A stretch of DNA of 64,000 nucleotides from Phaseolus vulgaris (GCF_000499845.2 NC_023758.2:44127524-44191523); one strand, 5' to 3'; shown: positions 28,021 through 41,500, counted from the stretch's first letter. The notes: generated by a model not told the origin, from the sequence alone. Translations and numbers: made by a program.

Positions 28021-30173
28021 TTACGACGAAGGGGTAGCGGAAGATGATGATGGAATCCAATCATTTCCTTGAATGAAATTCTGCACTGAATACGCTAGGA
28101 TGTGGTCTTGAGGGATCTTGCTACTCCAGGACACCCTCTGAGACAAATCAGAACCAGGTCCCTTGTTCCCAAACTCCCCATAGTAGAGGGTCTTGAGGGC
28201 AAAGTCACCACTCCATGGCATCCAACCCTGGGGTGTCAAAATCACCGCCAACTCTGAATTAACGAAAATCGTTCTGGAATACTCCTTCCAAGGCCTACCC
28301 AAATAGTTCTTGTGCACCTTAGGGTTGCTGTGATACAAAGCCAGGTACTCCTCCGTCCCATTAATCACACAGTTCTGGAAAACAAAGCCTGTGGGTTGTG
28401 AAGGGTCTGTTCTCCCATGTGCAGTGATAGCATTGTTCTCGCCCTTCTCTGGATGCAGTTGCCTGGGACGAACCAGGACGAGACAGTCTTGGAAAACTGC
28501 AGCAGAGTTTCCAAAGATGAAATCCACGTTGCCCTCAATGCGGCACGACTTGTAGAATTGGCGCAGGGAGTGAGCATAGAGAGTGTCTTGGTTGCCCAAG
28601 AATTCGCAATTCTCAATCACCGAAAGATCACTGTCTGATCTGAATGCCACTGCTTGGTGTGCGTCAGGACCAGCCGTGTTCTCAATCGTCAGATCCTTTG
28701 CCATGAATCCATCCCCAAGAACAGCTGCCATCATAGTTATATCAAATTAATTAATTATTCAAATCTTATACAAAACTCCTCTTAATTTTAAAACACTACA
28801 GTCTCACTCTTTTTACATTAAAGATTTAAGTTTTAAAACTATTAGTTTAAATTTTTCGTACAATTCTCAAAATAAGAAGTATAAACATAATTATAGAAAA
28901 TTTTAAAAGATACTAAATCAATTTATTCTACAAAATTAAGTTAAATAGACATTTTAATTCCTGAAAGTACAAATAGTGTCAATTTATAAAGAATAAAAAT
29001 ATTAATATGCAATATTTTAATATGTAAAAAGGGAGTTAATTTTTATGCAACTATTTTATCCAGGTATACTATTTCTGCATTCTAATTATTTAAGTACCAA
29101 ATTAATGTTAAGCAGTAAAGTTAATGTAGAAAATTATGCTGTGTTACTCATTTGAGAAGAAATGTGATTTTTTATTATCTGGAAGAGCTACTGAGGGGAA
29201 GAAAATGACGAATTTACCCATAAATATATAATTGAAACGTACCGACGGTGGCAGAGTTGTAAGTTGTCATGGCTTGTAGCCCCACGTTAGCGTCACCGGT
29301 TATTACCGTCTTGCCAATGCCGTCACCCAAGAACACCACATTCCTCTTCGCTAACGGAATCCTAACTGTCTCCTTGTAAACTCCCTCTTTTATGAGTATG
29401 ACAAACCTCTTCTTCCCGTCGCCGTTATCTGGCGCGGCGTTAACGGCCTCTTGTATGGTTTTATAACAGCCGTCAGCTCCGTTCTTACAGACCGTAACGT
29501 CGGGCTTCAAATTGGGCGGAACACCTCCCACGGGGCCGGAATCGCCGGAGGCGATGGTGCCCCAGAAGCCGTCGCGCTCGGTGACGGGAGGCTTCCACGA
29601 AGCGGTATCGTTTCCGAAGGCGTCGAGGGAGAAGACCATGTTGAGGGCGTTGCTGGAGAGAGATTCGAGGGAGTCAATGAACGCCATGGCTTTGCCGACG
29701 GCCGCGGACTCGTTAGCATATTTGAGGCCGCTCCAGCAGTCGTACTGGTACGCGAGCGCGGCGCCCAGCCACGCGCGCGCGTCCTTGATTTTGCCTTGTG
29801 GCAGCGCGTCGCTGGCGAGGGAAGTGCGGTGGTTCGAGTTGTCCAATACTTCCACGCAGGTGGAGGCGGCCATGGTGAGGTTGCGGCTGCCGCCGGCGTT
29901 GTCCAGGAGGGACTTTACCATGGACTGCGCGGTGGCGAGGTTTTCGGAGTAGATGGCGACGGCGGCCTGGATGAACTGGAGAGAGGAGGGGTTGGGCGGG
30001 AGTTTAGGGTATTGGGAGAGAGAGGTTTGACATTGCTGCGGAAATCGCGTGGCAGCGCAGGCTTGTTGGATCTCCTGCGTGACGGATTTGACGGCGGCGA
30101 CGGGCGGGGCTTTTCGGTGGGCAGCGGAGAGGGTTAGGAGGAGGAAGAGAGAGAGGAAGAAGAGATAATCCAT
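28021..30173 (-). CDS. Pectinesterase/pectinesterase inhibitor (type I PME)
   Basis: Removes methyl esters from wall homogalacturonan. Exon 1 is 30173-29243 and exon 2 is 28724-28021, separated by a 518-bp GT-AG intron; 544 residues, typical of PMEI-PME proproteins. A hydrophobic signal peptide (residues 1-18, [18 protein letters not shown]) precedes a PMEI domain (about 33-205) with the [10 protein letters not shown] pattern. The catalytic domain follows from about 240 ([20 protein letters not shown]). Expected active-site residues are present: Gln334 in HQAVAFR, Asp357 in GNQDTLY, Asp378 in VDFIFG, and Arg454/Trp456 in LGRPW. The usual basic processing motif (RRLL/RKLL-like) between domains is not seen; the linker is [18 protein letters not shown]. 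Sequence style resembles Arabidopsis PME51/PME64, from memory. Acts in the apoplast. GC content of exon 1 is far above that of the flanks. No lesions seen. Confidence 0.95.
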
Positions 30174-30208
30174 GGTGGAATGTTGGGAGAATGAGTGATG
30201 GTGGAAGG

Positions 30209-30216
30209 TATTTATA
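30209..30216 (-). promoter_or_regulatory. Candidate TATA box of the pectinesterase gene
   Basis: TATAAATA on the minus strand, within CACCTATAAATACC. It is only 36 bp from the ATG, which would leave a very short 5' UTR. Confidence 0.4.
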
Positions 30217-32069
30217 GGTGTATGTGATAATCCATGATTAATTTAGATTTTGTTTTTTTGTTTTAGAAAGATGGCAGTGGTATGAATGTTGGGTGTGGTT
30301 TTTGTCCCGTGACTCTGAATTTGGAAGCGGTTCACGGGTTTGTTTGTTGGTTTGAGGGATGAAGGAGTGACCACTTTTGTCATTATCAATTTCATAATTA
30401 AGGTACATTTATTTTTGTGTTTAATAAGAGAGGTGCAATAATGTTATTATTGCAGAAACGTTACTATTGACCCTAAATTATGCGAAGTTGTGATGAGGCA
30501 TGAATTTGGAGTGATGAAGGATGTGAAAAAGTAAACAGTAAGTGGTACGTGGAGTAAGGAGTGAGAGGGAAGCTATTATGTTCTCAGTATCGCAAATTTT
30601 TACTAAAGGAGAAATAAATAATGTATTAATTAAATTTTTACAAACTTATTAAATATTGTAATAACTTTAATAAATTTATTGAGTTGATTATGTAATATAT
30701 TAAATGATATATTAAATTAGGTTGCGTTGCTAATAAAATAACATATTACAATTATTTTTTTATTTTTTAAGTAGTACATAGTATTTTTTTAAAATATTGT
30801 ATTGTGATTTAAAATTAATAAAATTTTAAATTTTTTAATAATGATAAAACTATTTGATAATAAAAATTAAAAATTTAATTTATGATTTAAATTAATTATT
30901 TAAGTTAATATTGTAACTATGTATTTATTTAAATGCATTAGAAAGATTGTTTCCTAAAATAATTTAAATTGAAATTTAAAATGAATATTATAAATATCAT
31001 TTATTAAAACGATAAGAAAATTCATAAATTTAAACTAGAAAAAACAAAATAATAATATCTACAAAGTGGATAAATAAAATTATAAAAAAAACTCTCAAAT
31101 TCTAACTTATTTTTTTATAATAATGTGTCAAAATGAAAGCTTAGAAGTTAGTTTTCATCCTGAATAATAAACAGTATTATTTAAGTAAATATCGTAAATA
31201 ATATGTGATTTGAGATATAATATGTGATTTGAGATTCTATTAGATAAGAATATTTTATTTTATATAATTGAATATAAATCGGTTTTATGGTTTTATGAGA
31301 TTAAGTTATATTTTAAATTTTATAATATAAATTTTAATAACTGAGGAAAAAAATTGTCCGTTCCTTATTATGTTTATTAATTTAAATATTTTGTATTTCT
31401 TTTAGATAAGATTATTTAGTTATTACTTTAATTAATGTTAGACAGATGTTTATTAAAGTCATTGTTTTTACTCAATGTAACTTAAGATTAATTCTTGATA
31501 AGTTTATTAGAGTTTTCTTCTCAAAGTTAGATGAACTATTTTTTATGTTAATTAAATTTTAAGTTAGATTAATTGCTTTTTGTTAATTATAATTAGGATT
31601 TTTTTATCGATGTTAGTAACATTATTTTTTAGTCTATACAAGGTAATAGAGGTTTTCTTTTCTACTTTATTTAAATTATTTTCCCACTCATATTAGTCAT
31701 AATTTTTTTTTATAAGTTGTGGTTTTTTATATCAACAAATTACTTTTCTGTCATAGCCAATTTTTTCAAGTTGACATATATTTGTTATTTTAGGATTAAT
31801 ATATATACATATTATTTTTTCATAACATTACACCACTAACTTAAAGTTTTTTTTTTTTAATTTTTTTTTGACTAAATTTAGATGATAAGTAACATAAAAA
31901 CAACAAAAATATAACTTCGGTGAATGACAATGAAAAAGTAATCTTGACTGTTGTTAATTAAAGTAACGTAGTCTATATCATCAAAAGTAAATCTCAATCT
32001 CAGAAAAATCTTTATTAATGTTAATGTAAAATTTTCTTAAAGATTTTAGTTAAAAAATATCTCCACAAA
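30217..32069. other. Intergenic, strongly AT-rich
   Basis: The first ~350 bp is promoter-side DNA of the pectinesterase gene. Beyond about 30590 the DNA is dominated by A/T runs, with no coding frame seen. Confidence 0.5.
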
Positions 32070-32190
32070 GAATTTATTTTCATAAACATGTTTAAAAAAT
32101 CTTACTTAAGAAATTAGGGAGACTACCTTTTCCAAGTCAAACAAAAAAAAGTTGTTTTTAACTTTTTTTCCTTCTTTTTTATTTTTTATT
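32070..32190. repeat. Dispersed repeat, direct copy of 47110-47230
   Basis: Shares a near-identical segment with 47110-47230 in the same orientation, for example CATAAACATGTTTAAAAAAT, then TTAGGGAGACTAC and AAGTCAAACAAAAAAAA. Part of the mosaic repeat family also found at 33310, 46085 and 56650. Confidence 0.8.
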
Positions 32191-33309
32191 TATTTATTTA
32201 TTAATTATTATTATTATTATTATAAGATCTGATTTATTTTATAATTTTATAGTATATGTTTAATATTTTAAGAAATTATTTGAAGTTCTGTTTTTATTTA
32301 ATTTTTTATTGTATTTATATTAATATATTGTTGGGTATAATTATTATTTTTATGAGTTATAATTTATTTTATTATAATTTTTTATTAAATTTGTTTCTAT
32401 TTTAATTACTGATTATGATTAAAAAAAATTGGAGTAGTATTTTTTATTTTTCATTACAAAGATTTTTTTTAACCTTGATTAAATTACAAAGGTTTTCAAC
32501 AAAATACTCTAGATTTTTAAAACCTCCATAAATAAATAAAATTAATTAATTTTAATGAATAAATAATTAAAAAAAGATATAATTTTTTGTAGTTCAAAAA
32601 GCAATTTTGTGGTGTGACAGTAATTTGGGCCTGTTTTTGCAAAGTCCTAAAATGTGTAGTGGAATAGTGATTCCGGTGGTGTGAAGAGCAATGTTATTCT
32701 GTTTTGAATTTCTTTTACATATGAATCAATTGGATTTCTGTTCTTCATTCTTCTTGGAGTGATTTTGAAAACGTGTGCGCGGAAAACAGTACGTTGTTGG
32801 AAGAATTGCTAACCGAGGAGTTGCGATTTCTGGCGAAACCGATTAACGGAGAAGACTACCGGAACAGTGCCTTGCGTTTAGGTTTTGAAATCGAAAATGA
32901 ATTTGAAGCGATTTGCTGGAAAATTTGAGATTGAGCGAACACGAACCAACGAGGAACTGTAGTATTTCGTATGAATTGATTCATGTAAGTTCCTGCTTCC
33001 GTTTTTGTTTTCAATTCCGAAAATTCGTTTTCTGTGTTCTGTTTGTTGTTTTCTTTTTCTTCTCACTGCAAAATTCATCTTTAAACTTGTTGCTTGAAAC
33101 GAAGAACTGTATTGAGAAATTACGATGAGGAGATTGGAACCGTAAAGATAAAAAATTATTAGGTGATTCCGCAAATCGTTGGTGATTTTGAGTGATTACT
33201 GGAAAATTGAGTGAGTCGTTGGTGATTCAGTGGAAGTGTTTAAGAGGAGCGCGAATCTTTGTGTATTTGGAACAGTTTTTACAAGTGCTTTCTTGTTGTT
33301 CTTTCTGGA
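32191..33309. other. Intergenic; possible expressed non-coding or relic segment
   Basis: From about 32600 to 33300 base composition becomes less AT-biased (for example GTGCGCGGAAAACAGTACG near 32775), unlike the DNA on either side. Only short open frames on both strands are present and none resembles a known protein. It could be a relic first exon or part of a transposon. Confidence 0.35.
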
Positions 33310-34205
33310 AATTATTGCGATTTAAATCGTATTTATGTAAAAACTAATTTTTTAAATATATAAATTATTTTTTGATAAAAAAGTTTAATGTTTTTAATAA
33401 GTCAAACAAATAAAATAAAATTTAATGTTTTGAATAAGTCAAACTCAAACTTTATTTAAATTTAATAGAATAAGTTAGTTAAAGTTGAATAATTATTTTT
33501 TTGCGCCAAATTTAAATTTCAAAAGTTGGTTCCACTAGAATTAGCTGAATACAAAGAGCACTATAAATATGTGTATGAGAATTATTATAAGCATTATGAT
33601 AAAAACAGGCTTCAACTATTCAAAAGAGAAGAGAAGTTCAACGGATTACGTCCAATCAAACTAAGTTTTCTTCTTCCTTTTCATATTTTAAATTTTCATG
33701 TTTTTCTTTGATTTGAATATGAAGTTTATGTATATGCAATCTGATTAAAAGATATGAATATTGCAGTACTATTGCAATCATTACCTGCATTCTTTTTCCA
33801 AACCCATATCATTTTCTAAGATCTCCTTTTCATGTGGAAACAACATTTTTGAAATTTTACCTGACATCTTATAAGTTCTTCTGTCTTTTAAATTAATTTC
33901 GCAATTCCCTAAGCCTGGAATTTTTAAATTAATTTTAATTTTAATTTTAAACTTGTAAATTTTATATTTTTTGATATAAATTGAGAAGAAAACACTGGTT
34001 TTTATTGGTATCCCTTATTGATCAATGTCTAACAATTAATATGGTTTTTTTTTTCTTTGTTCGAATTAGTTCTTCCAAAGCCAAGAAGATTGGGGGAAGC
34101 AAGATTTGCATTCAAATAAGGTTTGTACATCGAGAAACAAAGTTAAACAACTTTTGATTTTTTTGTCATCTCTTTCTTTCAAGATTTTATTTTATTTTTT
34201 GCCCT
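33310..34205 (+). repeat. Dispersed repeat, inverted partner of 46085-46906
   Basis: Collinear with the reverse complement of 46085-46906 over most of its length. Shared landmarks include AATCGTATTTATGTAAAAAC, GAGCACTATAAATATGTG, TTCTTTTTCCAAACCCATAT, GTTTTTATTGGTATCCCTTA and GTTTGTACATCGAGAAACAA. Differences are scattered point changes and small indels, so the duplication is old. It encodes nothing I recognise; the best frame (33526-33711) is broken in the other copy. Confidence 0.85.
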
Positions 34206-34835
34206 TTGAATATACATTTATTTCTTTCATATGAAGATCAATAGCTAATAGAAGAAACAAGGTACCGTTAAACCTCATAAAAAAAATCCAATAATCCAAT
34301 GCTAATCTAAATATTTAGATAAATTTTAAATTTAAATTCATATTTTTTATAAAAGTAATTTGACTTTTTACAAATCCAAATTCAAATACCAAATATTTAA
34401 ATTTAGATTGAATTTTAAATTCATATTTTTATAAATTGTTCTTTTACAAATTTATGCAATATTAACAAATTATTAATATAATGTAATTTAAAATTTATCT
34501 TTTAAATTTTTAATATTAAGCTTATATTTTTAATTATTCATTAATTTCAATATTTTATTGTAGTTTAACATTTTTATGTTTATGTATTTATTATTTATTT
34601 AATGCGTTTAGTTTATACATTTTTATATATATCCTTATTTCACACGGTCAAAAGATATAAATGCATTTCAAATTCAAATAGAGACTCAGAAAGTAATAGA
34701 GGTTATGGATTCATAACTTATAACATAAAACATTTTTTGGACTTGCATGTATACTTTCATTCACGTTCATCTACAAAGTAGGAGGTAAGATATAAAGTTT
34801 TTCGTTCATATAATGAAAATCTTTAAGAGAATAAC
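34206..34835. other. Intergenic, AT-rich
   Basis: Contains local repeats of the phrase AATATTTAAATTTAGAT/AAATATTTAGATAAATT around 34305-34410; no gene seen. Confidence 0.4.
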
Positions 34836-35360
34836 ACAAGTTTGTGATTGGTTTTGATAATAATAAATAACTCTTTAATTTGCTCTTTGGTTTGAAGAAT
34901 ATGTGGCAGAAAGGACTATAAGGATTACTTTGGCACTTACTTTCCTAATAATTGCTTTATAATCCTTTTATTTTTTATTTTTTTCTTAACCAACTCAACC
35001 AATAAAAATTGATAAGTTGTTTTTATAGAAAGTCAAACTTTTTGACTCATTAAAATGTTGTCCTTACTCATATATTAATAATGAAATTATCTAAGTTAGG
35101 ACAATATTTAGTTGAGTATAAAAGGTTTTATAATAAACAATATTAATAATAAAGAAAACTTGTCAAATTTAAAATTTTATTGCTTGAGTTGATTAAGGAG
35201 TTGTCTCATGGAAAAATAAAAAATAAAAGATTATAAAGCAATTATAAAGAAAGTAAGTGACAAATTTATTGTTACAGTTGTACAACTGTCATATATTCTT
35301 CAGCCAAAGAGTAAATTGACCGTCATTTATCATTATCAAAATCAAAACTTGATAAAACAT
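34836..35360. repeat. Large fold-back element (arms about 260 bp)
   Basis: The left half (about 34836-35095) is the imperfect reverse complement of the right half (about 35096-35360). Paired landmarks: GGTTTTGATAATAATAAATA with the complement of TTTATCATTATCAAAATCAA; CTCTTTGGTTTGAAGAATAT with the complement of ATATTCTTCAGCCAAAGAG; ATTGCTTTATAATC with GATTATAAAGCAAT; AACTCAACCAATAAAA with the complement of TTTTATTGCTTGAGTT. It has almost no loop. A fold-back transposon or MITE is the likely source; a transcript would form a long hairpin. Confidence 0.85.
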
Positions 35361-35378
35361 ATTTCTATTTGTATTTTA

Positions 35379-35434
35379 GACCCGCATGTGTGAAAAAAGT
35401 TCAGAAGACCCACATATGTGGAAAAGGTTCAGGA
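35379..35434. repeat. 28-bp tandem duplication
   Basis: Two diverged 28-bp units, 35379-35406 and 35407-35434, each beginning GACCCRCATRTGTG and ending GTTCAG plus two bases. Confidence 0.8.
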
Positions 35435-37515
35435 GGCTTAGTGCAATTATACAAATTTAGCTATGTAATCTTTTAGCAATGCTATATTATTTGTTCCTTG
35501 CATATTATTGTTTATAAGATTATAATACAATTGCAGAAACTTAGCAACTCATATACACTTAAACAAAACGATTTCTTGTTTTCTTGTATTTTACAGGGTA
35601 AAACTTTGGATGCCCAATGTTATTATTTTAAAGAAAATGAAAATTATAAATAAAATAACAATTATAAAGAAATTCACACCATATATCCCGATTTAACACT
35701 TTTTTCGCTGCAAAATGTTTAACAATTGTTTTCTAAAAAATGGTTTGTATTTTTTTTTAATTTTTAAGAATTTTACTGTAATAAAAACTATACAAACCAA
35801 ATCCAAAAGCATTTTTTTGTATTAAATTAAAACTAAGTCAAACAACATTCAAAATCAAAATCAAAACACGTCAAACTGTGAACACCATTCTTTACACAAT
35901 AACCCCAAGGATTATACAAATCATACAGAATAATATAATCACACGTACACATCAATCTTAAAAAAAATAACTAGAACATCTCAACTTTCATATTCACATA
36001 ATAACCATACAAAACTCAAGGGTTTATTATGTATATTTTTTTTCAAAATCATACATCATTAAGAAAAATCAACATTACACTTCGTTCATGTATTTGTATC
36101 CGTATCTAACACATGATTTGCAATTCACTACAAACAATTATAAAATTCAATTAACTTCCCTCACCTCTTAAATACTTAGTTCTTCAAATCACTCACACAA
36201 ATATATAAAAAAAAAGTTTAAGAAGTTTAAACTTACTTCTAAAAAACTTGATAAAAAATCAAACATATTACTACAATATTAACTTATCAAAGTTCATATT
36301 TTTTAATAAGATTTCACATGCATATTTTTTCCTGCAAAATTATTTCTTTATTTTTTAAAATTAATAATTCTTTTTGTAGTTAATGTTTTTCGATATTCCT
36401 AAGAGTTTGATACATAGAATTTATTTGTAAAGGGAAAGAGAAAAGAAGCCTTAATACATATAAGAATTTACAAAATATGGATCCAAAGATTCGAAGTGAG
36501 AGTGAGATAGGTTTGGACATAAGTGTCACTTAACTCTCTTAAAAAGAAAAACACAAAATTGAAGAATTGTTGTTCACTCTTTTATAACTTAAATTTTGGT
36601 TAGGTGAGATTTAGTCCAATTTACCATCAGACCAAATAAAACATAATTCAGTACTTTAAGTTGGCGAGTTAATTACAATATTTACTGAATAAATCGATCC
36701 AAACTAATTTGAATTCACTAATCAACTTGAATATATATTTTGGAATATAACATTTTGTATTATAATTTATAATACCAGAGATCTATCACTTTTAACACTA
36801 AGAATTTTTTATTTTCATAACTGTAACTGTTATTTAATAAATAATAAATGCTAACAATTACAACAAAATTAAGCACAGAGCCCTAAAACAATAATGCTCC
36901 CAGTTGCGTAATTAACTTCTGAAACGGTAAGAATTGGACACAATAATCCCTTTGTTTTCTCAAAAACACATTGGCTTAATTTTAGTTTCCAAATGTATCA
37001 ATTAATAGACAAATAAATGAACAATTAAATAAAGAGAAAAAAAATTGAAAAAACGAAAAGGTAATAAGTACATGAAAGAAGGATCAACTAGAAGGAGTCA
37101 AAATAGTAGATCTCGACAATTTACCAAAGTGAAAGCTAGAAAATAAAAAATGAAAAATTAGTTTTTCTATTGACAATTCATAATTTATCGAAATGGAAAA
37201 TTATAAAATAAAAGAAGAAAAAAAGACGAAAATGGAAAATAAAATAGTAGAATACGAAGAAAATTATATCTAGAAAAAAGGTTGTTCAACTTTAACAGAA
37301 TAAAATGTATTTACCAATGACTTAGGTTTACAAAATAGCTTGAAAAAAAAATTTAAATTTAAATTTAAAATTAAAATAAATATATTATATATATTATATC
37401 ATCATATTGGGTTGGGCTTATCAAGTTTAAAAAATTACTATTATTATCTCTCTTTTAGCTAAATTTACCCCACCTTGTGTATTTAATTTAATTTTCGAAA
37501 CTATCCTTGTTGACT
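35435..37515. other. Intergenic, AT-rich
   Basis: Long A- and T-rich stretches, no gene or recognisable element. Confidence 0.45.
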
Positions 37516-38330
37516 CTTTATGACGGTTAAAACAAATTCTTTTATGCCGATTTTAAACCCATCATAGATATAAGTGATATAGAAAGTATATATTTTCTGC
37601 TAATTAAAAAAATATATTTTCTATGTCACATAAAAGTATTATTTTCTATGATACATAATATTTTAATCATCATAGAATATTTTATGGCAATTTCTCCCTC
37701 CACCATATCAATTTCAGCATGCACTCAATCAGCTCTAGAAAATGATAAAAATACTCCTCTTAAATGACGAAAATAACCTTATACAAAAATGGGAAAAATT
37801 ATTTTTGAAACTTTTATCTGAAATATTTTGGATTTCAATTTTCGGAACATATTTTTGAATTCTGAAATTTTTTATCCAGAATTTATTTTTAGTTTTGTGT
37901 TCAGATTTTTTTTTCCAGCATGTATTTTTTTATTTCTCAATTATAATTATTATTTTTGGATTTTTTAATTTGGAATAAGGGTAGTTTTGGAAATTTAAAA
38001 AAATTGATATGGTAGAGGTTAAAATTGATATGGTGCAGGAGGGTAGTTTTGGAAATTTAAAAAATTGATATGATGGAGGTTAAAATTGATATGGTGCATG
38101 AAGAATTTGTCATATTTTATTTTCTACAACAGATAATGTTTTAACAGTCATAAAATGTGTTATCTCTATGACAGATAATATTTTAACCGTTATAAAATAT
38201 GTTACTTTCTGTGATGGACAAAGACAAATTAATCATAAAAATTAATATAATTTTTATGATAGGTTTAATAACCATGCTCGTCATGAAAAGTGTATTTATT
38301 TTTATTTTTTGTGATATATTTATTTTTTCA
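37516..38330. repeat. Degenerate motif cluster interrupted by the MITE
   Basis: Outside the MITE, phrases of the form CTATGACAGATAATATTTTAA followed by CCGTCATAAAAT recur at about 37655, 38125 and 38170, with shorter versions at 37518 and 38265. Such subterminal motif arrays are typical of CACTA-type DNA transposons, but no CACTA terminus was located, so the class is unproven. Confidence 0.4.
37686..38111. mobile_element. Mutator-type MITE with exact 9-bp target duplication
   Basis: A 426-bp element flanked by ATATTTTAT on both sides (37677-37685 and 38112-38120). Terminal inverted repeats start GGCAATTTCTCCCTCCACCA on the left and, read from the right, GACAAATTCTTCATGCACCA; both continue with TATCAATTT. 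A 9-bp duplication and G...C ends are the hallmarks of Mutator-like (MULE) non-autonomous elements. Near the right end a unit of about 61 bp is tandemly duplicated (37979-38040 and 38041-38100). No coding potential. Confidence 0.85.
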
Positions 38331-38567
38331 GTTATATAACATATCTACATAATAAACACAAATCTCAAATTCCAATAATAGAGAACAAATTTCATGAATT
38401 AAAATAATCAAACAAGGTTATTTCTATATCTCTACCAATTATAAGTGGACTTACAATTCCAATTTATGTTGAGGATATACACTCTGTATGAGGAAAGTTG
38501 TGGGAAAACGGTTATGTATGAAATGGAAATAGGTAAATATGAAAAAAAGAATTATATAAGACTAGTT

Positions 38568-41500
38568 TAGGTTATAATCATAGTAGGTGGAGTCGGAAGT
38601 ATGAGTTCATGCTTTAAACTCTCTCTAAATATTTCACTATAATGTCTAGTATTCCATCTATATGCACGGTTATGAAAATCTTTACCCTTTTTCCTGTACC
38701 GAACTTTGGTCAACTCTCCTCCTACAATATTCACACGCTTGATATGGCCAAATCTTCATCTTATAGAGGGAGTAAGAATTGTGACGAACAACTTAATTGT
38801 TCTCGTGAAGGGATTGACATTTTTTAGAAAATCGGTAGTGCATATATTTGTTTCTATAAAATCTATGTTTTGAGATGGAAAAAAGATATGAGTAAATTTA
38901 AGAGCAACATTCTCATCAACATTAAAATTATAGTTACTTCGATAGTTTTCCATATACATCGTCATTATCTTTGTATTTGTACCGGGAAAAACGAATTCTG
39001 ATGTAAGGATGTGACCATAAATTTAAATTAATGTTTTTCAAATTATAGGTTAATTATGTAGGGATCACTAATCATGAGATTCTATCATTATTAAACTAAA
39101 TACGTAAAATTGCGTACAACATCGTACAATAATTGCATACAATAATTGTGTATAATTTGATAACTATTATGTCCTAAATTTGAACAACAACCGCTCTTCA
39201 CAACAAAACACAAGTTTCATGTTAAAACTTAGTATCACGAGTAAAGGAAACCTGCACAATATAATATCACGAGTAAAGGAAACTTACACAATATAATATA
39301 GTTATTGATTGATGATATGAGGTGATTATAAAAATAATATAGCATGATATGTATCAAACCTTGAATTGGCTTCATGTGGTGGTTGTGTCGTTGTGTATAC
39401 GAACATGATCAAATATATTTAGGAGATATTCCTCCATGGAAACATACTTCTTTTTACAAGCATATACACGACGGGTAGATGAATTGAAATACCACAAAAT
39501 ATTTCATATCGATAATATTCCACCTGAGAGCCTGCTGGGAGGATGACACTGGCAGGCTTTGGTCCAAGAACCGTTGCTAGTTGTACGCACAAAAGCATGT
39601 CTGCTAGATGGAATATTAGGAAGAGCACACACGATCAACAAATACCTTCAAATTATAACAAGTGGAGTCAAAAGTATGACCATGAGGTCGTGCTTTAAAA
39701 CCTTTTCTAAATATCTCATTATAATGTCTAGTATCCCATTTATATACACGCTTATGAAAATCTTTACCCTTTTTCTTGTATCGAATTTTGATAAACTGTT
39801 GATATTAATGTACAAATCTCGTGATTTGGCCAAATTTTCATAAAGTAAGAATTGTGACGAAGAACCTCTTGATCGTTCTCGGTCTCGTGAAGTGATTGAT
39901 ACTTTTTAGAAAATGGGTAGTGCATATATTTGTTTCTATAAAATCAATGTTTAGATATGAAAAAAAAAAAGATGAGTTAGTTTAAGAGGAAAACAAATAC
40001 TAAATGGAATGTAAGAATGTCACCATGGATTTAAATTAATGTTTTTCAAATTACAAAACTAATTATGTAGAATCACTAATCATGAGATTCTATCATTATT
40101 AAATTAATTACGTATAATTGCGTACAATAACATACAATAATTGTGTATAATTTAATAATTATTATTTCTTTAATTCAAAAAACAACGGTTTTTAAAGCAA
40201 AACACAAGTTTAAAACTTACTGTCATGAACTCAAAGAAGTAAAAGAAACCGGAACAATATAATTTAATTTAGTTATTGATTGATGATATGTCGCTGTGTA
40301 TAAGAGCCATGACCAAATATATTTAAGAGATATTCCTCCATGAAAACATATTTTTTTTAGAAGAATATCCACGACGGGTACGATGAATTGAAATACCACC
40401 AAATATTTCATATCGATAATATTCCACTTGAGAGCCTGCTGGGAGGATGGCACTGGCAGGCTTGCTGGGAGGATGGCACTGGCAGGCGTTGGTCTAAGAA
40501 CCGTTGCTAATTGTACGCACAAAAGCATGTCTGCTAGATTGGAATATCAGGAAGAGCACACCCACAATGAACAAATTCCTTTAAATTATAGTAAGTGGAG
40601 GAGTCGAAAGTATGACCTTGATGCCATGATTTAAAGCCTTTTATAAATATCATTATAGTCTAGTATCCCATTTATATACACGCTTATGAAATTTTTTACC
40701 AATTTTTCTGTACCGAACTTTGATAAACTCTCCTTCTACAACATTCACACTTGATATTAATGTACAAATCTCGTGATTTGGCCAAATCTTCATAAAGTAA
40801 AAATTGTGACGAACAACCTCTCTTAATCGTTCTCGTGAAGTGATTGACATTTTTAAAAAAAAGTAGAGCATATATTTGTTTCTATAAAATCAATGTTTTA
40901 ATATGGAAAAAAAAGATATGGGTTAGTTTAAGAGCAGCATACTCATCAGCATCGATGACCTTCTCTACTCCTGCAGCATACTCATCAGCATCGATGACCT
41001 TCTCTACTCCTAGGAAAACAAATACTAAATGGGATGTAAGAATGCGACCATGCATTTAACTTAATGTTTTTCAAATCACAAAGCTAATTATGTAGGGATC
41101 ACTAATCATTAGATTCTATCCTTATTAAATTAATAATTACGTATAATTGCGTATAATAACGTACAAATAATAATTGCATGCAATAATTGTGTATAATTTA
41201 ATAATTATTATTTCTTTAATTCGAAAAACAACGGTTTTTCAAAGCAAAACACAAGTTTCAAGTTAAAACTTATTGTTACGAACCCAAAGAAATAAAGGAA
41301 ACCTACACAATATGATATAATTATTGATTGATAATATGAGGTGATTATAAAAATAATCTAGCTTAATATGTATTAAACCTTGAATTGACTTCATGTGATG
41401 GTCGTGTTACTGTGTATACGAGATATGATCGAATATATTTAGGAAATATTCTTCTATGAGAACATACTGTGTATACGAGATATGATCGTGTTACTGTGTA

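Noticed and set aside
29451..30137. Plus-strand frames of 228 and 146 codons opposite the pectinesterase first exon
   Set aside because: Antisense shadows in GC-rich coding DNA; composition is odd and the minus-strand gene explains the sequence.
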